Positions 57,675-64,000 of a stretch of DNA of 64,000 nt are shown one piece after another. The DNA comes from Campylobacter ureolyticus (GTDB taxonomy: Bacteria; Campylobacterota; Campylobacteria; Campylobacterales; Campylobacteraceae). A program made the position numbers and the translations under genes. The stretch lies in assembly GCF_013372225.1 (NCBI RefSeq), contig NZ_CP053832.1:248001-312000 (forward strand), read 5' to 3'. Every line of letters starts with the position of its first letter. The first letter of the stretch is position 1. Under the pieces are notes generated by a model. That model was given only the letters and a program-made list of their open reading frames with translations, did no database searches and was not told the origin of the DNA.

Positions 57675-57696
57675 AAGTTGCCAAAAATGGCAACTT
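57675..57696. terminator. Terminator between dnaJ and the pseudogene
   Basis: A 9-bp stem AAGTTGCCA/TGGCAACTT with an AAAA loop starting just after the dnaJ stop (57674). The T-rich flank is on the minus-strand side, so it also fits as the old terminator of the minus-strand pseudogene. Confidence 0.6.
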
Positions 57697-57700
57697 CAAG

Positions 57701-57926
57701 TTATCCAAAGATAGAATAGATATCATCTAATAAAAAGTATTTTTTATCAGCAGTGCCTTTATAGAAAGGATCTATGCTATCTATAAATTCTTTTTGAAAA
57801 AAAATTATCCTTGCTTAACTGTATTAAGGATTGGTTTACAAAGCTTAAAAGATCTTTGTTTCCTTTACAAAAACCTACTCTAAGTATACTTTTTTGTTTT
57901 ATTTCCTCGGGCAAGTTAATAAAAAA
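57701..57926 (-). pseudogene. 3' fragment of a solute-binding protein gene with a frameshift
   Basis: The minus strand encodes LPEEIKQKSI, then LRVGFCKGNKDLL and LIQLSKDNFF, and after one frameshift QKEFIDSIDPFYKGTADKKY with FLLDDIYSIFG and TAA. This parallels the C-terminus of the intact protein at 37821-38627 (VQKGNKELL, RLSKEGFF, LNPFYKGSAEEKYFLLDD, IYRIFG). The shift is at a run of eight T (minus strand); seven would restore the frame. A stop (TAG) precedes the fragment and no N-terminal half is visible. The rest of 57927-58240 shows no gene. Confidence 0.8.
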
Positions 57927-58240
57927 CTAATACAATCATATAAAATTAACAGTTTTTTATTGTTGATTGTAAGAAAGAGAAATTTAATCTAAATTTTTTA
58001 ACATACTGCAAATAAAATCTTAAAGCTATTATTGCGCTTTATTTTATGAGTAAGTTGTATAGTTTTAAAATATTATTAAATGCCTTTAATAATGATTGTA
58101 AAGTATAAAAATAATTAGTTTATCATTTTTTCAGCAGATGCGATTTTAGGTTATTTTATTTAGAAATTAATTATAAATTTTATCATTCATATTATATCGA
58201 GTATATAAATTTAATTCGTTTTTAGAATGATAAAAAAGGG

Positions 58241-58270
58241 TGTTTTGTCATCATTTGGGATGACAAAACA
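58241..58270 (-). terminator. Terminator of the phosphorelay operon
   Basis: A perfect 12-bp stem TGTTTTGTCATC/GATGACAAAACA around six bases, followed on the minus strand by CCCTTTTTTAT. It lies 3 bases after the stop of the stand-alone receiver gene. Confidence 0.85.
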
Positions 58271-58273
58271 AAT

Positions 58274-58651
58274 TTATAGTGCGATAAAGTTATTTATTTT
58301 TTCAAATAAAAGTTTTTCTGTTATAGGTTTTGTTAAAAAGTCATTAGCACCTTTGCTAAGCGAGTCTTTTTTAGTAGTTTCATCTGTCGTTAAGACTATA
58401 ACAGGTATATTTTTTATAAGAGATTTTACCTGAGAATTATCTAGAAACTCAAGCCCATTCATGACGGGCATAACAATATCAAGCAAAATTATACCAATAT
58501 CTTTTCTTTGAGTTAAAATATTAAGAGCCTCAAGCCCATTAGGAGCTTTGATAATCTCACCTATACTGCCATGCTTTTTAAGCATCATTTCTACCAATTT
58601 TAAGTTAATAACATCGTCATCAACTGCTAATACATTTACTAAATTTTCCAT
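58274..58651 (-). CDS. Stand-alone CheY-like response regulator
   Basis: 125 residues, receiver domain only. All active-site residues are present: Asp11 and Asp12 in AVDDDVINLKL, phospho-Asp58 in IILLDIVMPVMNGLEF, Thr88-89 and Lys108 in FLTKPI. With no output domain, it is likely the end receiver of the relay, acting by protein contact. It begins 4 bases after the stop of the hybrid kinase gene and ends at the operon terminator. Confidence 0.9.
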   Translation of the reverse strand: MENLVNVLAVDDDVINLKLVEMMLKKHGSIGEIIKAPNGLEALNILTQRKDIGIILLDIVMPVMNGLEFLDNSQVKSLIKNIPVIVLTTDETTKKDSLSKGANDFLTKPITEKLLFEKINNFIAL

Positions 58652-58655
58652 TTAT

Positions 58656-61600
58656 TCATCCTATATATTTTTTAGTTAGTTCTTCAAGCTCAGCTTTATT
58701 CACCTTGCTATTTGTTATTTCAGCAAATCTATTTTTGATATTTTCACTGATATTATCATTTTGATTACCAAACAAGACTGTTTTTGTGTCAGGGCTTACT
58801 TGATCTATGATATCTAGTAAAAGCTCGGCATCAAAATTTTCAAGCTTAGAATCAAGCATTACTAATTTATATGAATTTGAACTAAGTAAATTTACAATTT
58901 CATCTACATTATTAGTTTTGTCAATATCTTTAGCAAATCTTTTTAAAATAGTATCAAAAATTTTATTTTCCAAATGACTTTTTCTACAAATTAAGATATC
59001 TTTTTTTGTTAAATTTAAATTTTCGGTTTTAACTTCCTCTTTTTTAGGCAAGTTATTCTCTATTGGAATCTCTTTTTTCACAATAACAGGCTTTTGCTTC
59101 AAAACTTTTTTAATAACAGTTTGGGGTTTCAAAACTTTTTTAATAACAGTTTGAGGAACTTTTTTGATAACTTTTCTTATTTCTTTTTTCTTTATAGTTC
59201 CGCCTCCGCTAGCACCTTCTTTTTTCTCAGGAATAAACATATTAAGCATTGCTGATAGTGCCTCTTTTTTAATTGGCTTTGTGCAATACTCATCAAGTCC
59301 TTGTGACATAAATCTTTCTCTATCGCCTTTTAGTGCATTTGCCGTAACTGCAACAATTGGTATATGTGGAAGACTATTTTCACTCTCGTAAGCTTTAATT
59401 TGTTTTGTTGCTTCAACACCGTCCATTACAGGCATCGCAATATCCATAAAAATCATATCATAGATTTTTTCTTTTCTTTCTTCAAGGGCTAATTTACCAT
59501 TTCCTACTATGGTTATATCCAGTCCAAATAGCCCAAGAGTATGTCTCATAAGTTTTTGGTTGATTTCGTTATCTTCTGCAACTAAAACTTTTGCATTATA
59601 TTTATCCATGCCACCAGCTGATGGTGCTGTACTTGGTGCTGGCACTTCAACTTCAACTTCTTCTTCAACCTCTTTATCAATATATTCAGTTACTTCTTCT
59701 TCAACCTCAACATATTCGGTTACTTCTTCATCGACCCATTCATCAACCATAATTGTTTCTTCAACAATTTTTACTTGAGGTTTTATTTCAGGAGTTTTAG
59801 TTGCTTCTTCTATTTTGATTTGAGCATGTTGTTCTGGCTTACTTACAACCTCAGGCTCTTTAATTGCATCAGTTATATCATCAGAAATTTTTATTTCAGG
59901 CTCTTTAGTTAGAGTTGGCTCAATTGAGACTTTTTCAATAACTGGTTCATCGATTGCTATTTTAGGCTCATCAATATTTATTTTAATATCTTCACTAGTT
60001 GATATTTTTGGTTCAACCTTTTCTTTTATAACTTCCTCTTTTATTATAGGTTCTTCGATAGAAATTTTTATTTCAGGTTCTTTTTTAATTTCAGGTTGAA
60101 TCGCTATTTTTACTTCTTGTTCTGGTTTAATTTCAGGTTCTTTTTGAACTGTAGGTTGAGATATTGTTTTTTCTACTCTTGGCTCATCTGGTTTTATAAC
60201 CACTTTTGGTTCGCTAGGAGTAGTGCTTTGGTTAATTCTAGCTCTTAATTTATCTCTTAAGCTAAGTTCAGTTTTATCTTCTTTTATAGGTTCTTCTACT
60301 ACAACCTCTTCTTTTATAGGCTCAGCAACTACAGGTTGTTTTACAACAGGTTCAGATGTTATAGGAGTTATAGTTTCATTATATACCATATCTTGAACAG
60401 GCTTAGAGGTGGCTACAACAGGACCAGATTCTAATACTCTTTGTGTGGTTTTTAAAATTTTTGTTATATTTACAGGTTCTGATAGAGTAAAAATGCTTTC
60501 TTTATCAAATCTTGCATTTTGAATCTCTCTAAGATTTCCGCAAATTACAATAGGTATATCTAATTCTTTACTAATCATTGGATAATCTTCAAGTCTTATT
60601 ATCAGAATATCAAAATAATTTCTATTTATTTCTCTATCACTTTCAAGGATTTTTATATTTGCACCCATGTATGTAAGATAATCTTTTATAATTGTATTAT
60701 GTATATCTTTTGGTTCATCAGTTAACAGTGCAAACCTTTTTCCTTTTATTCCATTATACATAGTATCTGAGTCTGATTTTTTAGTTTCTTTAAATGATAG
60801 AGTGAAGAAAAATTCACTTCCTTGTCCTTTTTCGGAGGCAACTTGAAGCATTCCACCCATCATGGCAACATATTTAGATGAAATTGTAAGTCCTAGTCCA
60901 GTTCCGCCATATTGTCTTGTTACAGTAGAATCGGCTTGTGAGAATGCACTAAAGATTTTTTCAAGTTTGTCTTTTGCTATACCAACACCAGTATCTCTAA
61001 CACTAAATTTTATGTTAGTTTCGCTTTCGCTTACAGAAGGAAGCCTTCTTATATCAATTATAATACTACCATTTACAGGAGTAAATTTAACAGCATTACT
61101 CATTAAATTTATTAAAACTTCTTTTATTTTTGTAATATCACCATAAAGTAAATTTACAAGACTTGGATCTACATATGATAAAAGGTTTATATTTTTTTCA
61201 CTTGCTTTTGCCGCATAAACTTCAATAGCACCTTCAAAGTCGTTAATTGGATCAAATAAAATATCCTCAAGTTCAACTTTGTTACTTTCAATTTTAGAAA
61301 CATCAAGAATGTTATTTATAATTGTAAGTAGGTTTTCTGAACTTTTTTCTATTGTATCAACATAATCTTGCTGTTCATTATCTAAGCCTGTGTTTTTCAA
61401 AAGCTCAGTAAAACCAATAACTCCATTTAATGGGGTTCTTATTTCGTGCGACATATTAGCTAGGAATATTGATTTTGCTTTATTTGCTTCTTCGGCAATC
61501 TCTTTTTGTTTGGCAATAACATCAATCGCATCCTGGATAATTGTATAAGCTCTTGACATACCTTCTGATGTTCTTAAATCTATTCTAATATCTTGATCTG

Positions 61601-62678
61601 AGATATGGCTTATACTATTTAAAACATCATCAAGCTCAGATATGTTTTTTTGGAATCTACTGATAAATCTAAGAGTTATAAGTAAAAATAGTATTGCTAT
61701 TGCAAATAGTCCAATTGCTATAAACAAAACTTTTTGTAGTTCTTGTTTATACTCATCTGTTTGCACTATAAGTTCTTCGCTTAATTTTTGAGTTATTTCT
61801 TTTGCTAGGCTGATTTTACTACTTGCTGCACTAAACCACTCCATAAGACTAACGCTATATTCGCCAGATAGCGCTTCTTGTTGAAGTTGTGTATTAAGAG
61901 TGTTTGCTGATGAAATTATAGCTTGTGAATCAGGTGAAGAAAGAAGTTTTAAAATTTCTGTTTTTGCCTGTGATTCAGGAAGTGATGTATAAGATATAAA
62001 TGCACTTTTATTGCTTATTTCACTCCATTTTGAAAGAGTTGAATAATCAATTGCTTCTCTTGTGCCAAGTAAGGATATAACATAATCTCTTTGATAGCTT
62101 GAAGCATTCATAATCTCGTAAGTAGAAACTAAGTTTGAACCCAAAGACGCAATGTCTTGTGAAGTTGCATACTGCTGAACAAATCTCGCATAATTCAAAT
62201 ACTCTTCGTCAACAACTGAAAAGAAATTTGTAAAAATAGTATTAAAATCGGTATCTAAATTATCTATCTTAGATCTTGCTTCGTTGATGTTTTTAAGTAG
62301 AGATGACATTTTTAAAAGTTCATTTGGAACAACTGAATTTTTGTTTAAGAAGCTACTACCAACAATGCTTTCATAATTTGATATAAGATTATTAAGTTTC
62401 TTTATTTCGGCATCTGTTTGTGCTCTTTGGTTTTGTAAAAGCTCAGAAACATTAAGTTTTCCACCACTTGCTGTGTAAATAACACTTAGCCCTCTTTCGT
62501 TTCCAAGTTGCTCAATTAACTCGCTAATATTGTTAAGATTAGCAACTGACTTGTTAAGAGTATCGGCTTCTTTATAGTTGTTGTATGAACTATAAAGATA
62601 AAACAATCCAATTAACATAATGATTAGTAACGGTATACCTGTTATAAATCTAAGTATAGAAGTCGTATTTAGCTTCAT
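58656..62678 (-). CDS. Hybrid histidine kinase with NIT-like sensor and three receiver-type domains
   Basis: 1340 residues. Membrane helices near 13-30 and 317-337 flank a periplasmic helical domain with the NIT-type (nitrate/nitrite-sensing) start [15 protein letters not shown]. Then a HAMP-like segment, HisKA (phospho-His411, [11 protein letters not shown]), ATPase ([15 protein letters not shown]), and a receiver-like domain (about 646-750) where the phospho-Asp is Arg695. A 280-residue Pro/Glu/Lys-rich linker follows, then a complete receiver (Glu1035, Asp1036, Asp1079, Lys1134) and a last receiver-like domain keeping Asp1276 but not the acidic pair. Operon: it overlaps the PAS/HPt-like gene by 4 bases. 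The ligand is unproven. Confidence 0.88.
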   Translation of the reverse strand: MKLNTTSILRFITGIPLLIIMLIGLFYLYSSYNNYKEADTLNKSVANLNNISELIEQLGNERGLSVIYTASGGKLNVSELLQNQRAQTDAEIKKLNNLISNYESIVGSSFLNKNSVVPNELLKMSSLLKNINEARSKIDNLDTDFNTIFTNFFSVVDEEYLNYARFVQQYATSQDIASLGSNLVSTYEIMNASSYQRDYVISLLGTREAIDYSTLSKWSEISNKSAFISYTSLPESQAKTEILKLLSSPDSQAIISSANTLNTQLQQEALSGEYSVSLMEWFSAASSKISLAKEITQKLSEELIVQTDEYKQELQKVLFIAIGLFAIAILFLLITLRFISRFQKNISELDDVLNSISHISDQDIRIDLRTSEGMSRAYTIIQDAIDVIAKQKEIAEEANKAKSIFLANMSHEIRTPLNGVIGFTELLKNTGLDNEQQDYVDTIEKSSENLLTIINNILDVSKIESNKVELEDILFDPINDFEGAIEVYAAKASEKNINLLSYVDPSLVNLLYGDITKIKEVLINLMSNAVKFTPVNGSIIIDIRRLPSVSESETNIKFSVRDTGVGIAKDKLEKIFSAFSQADSTVTRQYGGTGLGLTISSKYVAMMGGMLQVASEKGQGSEFFFTLSFKETKKSDSDTMYNGIKGKRFALLTDEPKDIHNTIIKDYLTYMGANIKILESDREINRNYFDILIIRLEDYPMISKELDIPIVICGNLREIQNARFDKESIFTLSEPVNITKILKTTQRVLESGPVVATSKPVQDMVYNETITPITSEPVVKQPVVAEPIKEEVVVEEPIKEDKTELSLRDKLRARINQSTTPSEPKVVIKPDEPRVEKTISQPTVQKEPEIKPEQEVKIAIQPEIKKEPEIKISIEEPIIKEEVIKEKVEPKISTSEDIKINIDEPKIAIDEPVIEKVSIEPTLTKEPEIKISDDITDAIKEPEVVSKPEQHAQIKIEEATKTPEIKPQVKIVEETIMVDEWVDEEVTEYVEVEEEVTEYIDKEVEEEVEVEVPAPSTAPSAGGMDKYNAKVLVAEDNEINQKLMRHTLGLFGLDITIVGNGKLALEERKEKIYDMIFMDIAMPVMDGVEATKQIKAYESENSLPHIPIVAVTANALKGDRERFMSQGLDEYCTKPIKKEALSAMLNMFIPEKKEGASGGGTIKKKEIRKVIKKVPQTVIKKVLKPQTVIKKVLKQKPVIVKKEIPIENNLPKKEEVKTENLNLTKKDILICRKSHLENKIFDTILKRFAKDIDKTNNVDEIVNLLSSNSYKLVMLDSKLENFDAELLLDIIDQVSPDTKTVLFGNQNDNISENIKNRFAEITNSKVNKAELEELTKKYIG
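59098..59157 (-). repeat. Two tandem 30-bp repeats inside the hybrid kinase gene
   Basis: Two nearly identical 30-base units (59098-59127 and 59128-59157) encode the repeated peptide [10 protein letters not shown]; a related KVIKKV segment is adjacent. In-frame gain or loss of units would change the linker between the last two receiver domains. Confidence 0.8.
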
Positions 62679-63469
62679 ATGTGATTCCTTTTTGTAATGG
62701 TTTTATCAATTTTTTCAATAACATCTTTATATTGTCTAAAATTTTTTGAAATTTCATCTATTTGTGAATTTTCAAGTCTATAAATAGCTTTTGTAAGAGG
62801 TTTAATGTTATAAGAATAGGCTAATTTTTTTATTTCGCTTAAATTTTTTACTGATTCATTTAAATCACCCAAAACAATTGCTTCATATAAAATTTCTTCT
62901 TTCTCATATGCTTTACTAATTAAGCTTTTTAAGCTATTTATAAATTTACCTAAATTTATAGAAAGGTTATTTGATGTGTTTTTAAGCCACTCATCATTTA
63001 TTAGGGTACTTTCTTCTAAATCATTGAGTTTTATCTTTTTGATATTTTGAAGCTCTAAATCATATGTTTTTTTAAAAATATTATCAACTGATAACAAATT
63101 TGATCTTTTTATAGTGTTTTTTGGTAAAAAATCATCTTGTGTATTCTGACTTTTGATACTTGGAGAATTCAAAAAAATCACATAGCCATTATTTTCATCA
63201 CTGAAAAATAAGTTGTTTATTTCAAATTTAATTTCTATTTCTAAATTTTTAGAGTTTTTTAATAAAACTAAAAGAGGTTTTTTGCTTTTAAGCATATATT
63301 CTTGAAAGCTTACTCTCTTTCCGTATATATAAAAATCCTCTTTATCTACAAATAATTCAGAAATATCACTATGGTTTGAATAAAATGCGTTAAAACTAGG
63401 GTAGCCTAGTAAATTTAAAGCATGTTCGCTCATTCCAAGTAATTTAAAATTTGCATCATAAATCAGCAT
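62675..63469 (-). CDS. PAS-like/HPt-like signalling protein
   Basis: 264 residues with no membrane segment. The N-terminal 100 residues look PAS-like ([20 protein letters not shown], then a strand-rich part). The C-terminal helical bundle (about 165-255) has the spacing of an HPt domain: [20 protein letters not shown] then YRLE aligns with the usual HxLKGxxxxxGxxxL...LE, but the phospho-His position is Ser211. So it may bind receivers without transferring phosphate. It overlaps the hybrid kinase gene by 4 bases and is the first gene of the operon. Confidence 0.6.
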   Translation of the reverse strand: MLIYDANFKLLGMSEHALNLLGYPSFNAFYSNHSDISELFVDKEDFYIYGKRVSFQEYMLKSKKPLLVLLKNSKNLEIEIKFEINNLFFSDENNGYVIFLNSPSIKSQNTQDDFLPKNTIKRSNLLSVDNIFKKTYDLELQNIKKIKLNDLEESTLINDEWLKNTSNNLSINLGKFINSLKSLISKAYEKEEILYEAIVLGDLNESVKNLSEIKKLAYSYNIKPLTKAIYRLENSQIDEISKNFRQYKDVIEKIDKTITKRNHI

Positions 63470-63525
63470 TAAATACCTTTCTTAAAATTAATGAGATACA
63501 TTTTACCATATATTTTCTGTTTTCT

Positions 63526-64000
63526 TTATAAAAATATTTTTTTTGCAGCAGTTTTTCCTATTAAATTTGAAATTTCGTCAAAATTTGAATCATAAATTTT
63601 TTCAAAACTACCAAAATAATCAAGCAATTTTTTTATTTTTCCTTCGCTTAATCCTGATTTTATTAAATTTGATTTTTGTAAGTCAATTTTTCTTTTTGTT
63701 TTTTGATGAAAACTTATAGCAAATCTATGAGCTTCATCTCTTAGTTTTTGAAAAAATTGAAGTTTTTTATCGCTTGGTGGTAGTAAAAATTCTCTATTTT
63801 TTGTATAGAGTTTATCCTTTGCTGAACCTTTTGAGCGGTATGCTTTAGCATCAATTTTTTCTTTCGAAATGGCTATTATATCTACATTTGCTCCAACGCT
63901 TTTTAGTATTTCATCAGCTAAATTTAAAAGTGTAGCTCCACCATCAATTACCCATAAATCTGGTGGATTTAACTTATCAAATCTATTTACTCGCATTGTT
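63526..64000 (-). CDS. uvrC: Excinuclease ABC subunit C, C-terminal part (truncated by window end)
   Basis: The 3' part of uvrC on the minus strand, entering from beyond 64000. The visible 158 residues hold the end of the RNase H-like endonuclease domain (PPDLWVIDGGATLLNLA, then LRDEAHRFAISFHQKTKRK) and the helix-hairpin-helix (KIKKLLDYFGSFEKIY, NLIGKTAAKKIF). UvrC makes both cuts in nucleotide excision repair. The gap to the signalling operon is about 55 bases. Confidence 0.92.
   Translation of the reverse strand, partial: TMRVNRFDKLNPPDLWVIDGGATLLNLADEILKSVGANVDIIAISKEKIDAKAYRSKGSAKDKLYTKNREFLLPPSDKKLQFFQKLRDEAHRFAISFHQKTKRKIDLQKSNLIKSGLSEGKIKKLLDYFGSFEKIYDSNFDEISNLIGKTAAKKIFL

Noticed and set aside
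57927-58240. Possible N-terminal half of the solute-binding pseudogene
   Set aside because: Reading all minus-strand frames gives only short pieces between stops, with no binding-protein motif, so the fragment is taken to end near 57926.
1-64000. CRISPR array, prophage, insertion sequence, tRNA or rRNA
   Set aside because: No regularly spaced repeats, transposase or integrase motifs, or cloverleaf/rRNA-like GC-rich blocks were seen on either strand; a tRNAscan or Rfam search would settle small RNAs.

Overview
The window is a low-GC, gene-dense bacterial chromosome segment that looks like a Campylobacter species outside the C. jejuni/coli core. This rests on gene order as I know it from C. 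jejuni: tyrA / M23 peptidase / lpxC / tsaB-like / thrB / DUF448 / infB / rbfA / rimP; sppA / amidohydrolase / aroQ / pepQ / folK; ileS / small membrane protein / gatA / guaB with murC / small membrane protein / mutS2; and dnaJ / racR / racS / recR. Start codons are often TTG or GTG after strong AGGAG-type sites, and promoters show TATAAT-like -10 boxes. No rRNA, tRNA, CRISPR array, intact insertion sequence or prophage was seen.

Layout. 1-7975: envelope, threonine and translation-initiation genes on the + strand, beginning inside tyrA. 8173-10502: an nrfHA nitrite reductase operon with a perfect FNR-type palindrome in front. 10538-15250: a DUF805 membrane protein, ribD and two tandem SLC13 anion transporters. 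15218-18201: a minus-strand group (ankyrin-like protein, SppA, aminofutalosine-deaminase-family hydrolase). 18288-21930: aroQ, pepQ, folK, a LOG protein and mnmA. 21931-22477: a gene graveyard holding the last 40 codons of a lost metE. 22478-28456: prs, an ICMT-like methyltransferase, lepA, a tautomerase, a ComF-like protein, a secreted unknown and CinA. 28576-36988: ileS, a 36-residue membrane protein, gatA, guaB, metX, xseB, a nitrilase-fold protein without its catalytic Cys, and a ThiF-like protein. 37028-40181: a broken esterase gene, an orphan solute-binding protein, decayed DNA and a pentaheme cytochrome. 40352-46326: murC, mutS2, a LysE exporter, dapE and ridA, running straight into 46328-50491, an uncharacterised five-gene set. 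50534-57674: pycB, pyk, recR, racRS and dnaJ. 57701-57926: a frameshifted copy of a solute-binding protein gene. 58241-63469: a three-gene phosphorelay operon. 63526-64000: the 3' part of uvrC.

How the genes fit together. Respiratory flexibility is a theme: NrfHA for nitrite ammonification, a second pentaheme cytochrome, two dicarboxylate-type transporters, a menaquinone-pathway-type hydrolase and the RacRS system. Central carbon metabolism is represented by pycB and pyk. The best candidates for an undescribed system are (a) the operon of a double NosL-like protein, a small anchored protein, an FtsX-type permease, an ABC ATPase and a cysteine-motif polytopic membrane protein, which I infer handles copper or another thiophilic metal at the periplasmic face, and (b) the signalling operon pairing a nitrate/nitrite-sensor-like hybrid kinase that has one intact and two degenerate receivers with a PAS/HPt-like protein lacking the phospho-histidine and a stand-alone receiver. 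Several genes are decayed (metE, an esterase, a solute-binding protein), which suggests continuing reduction.
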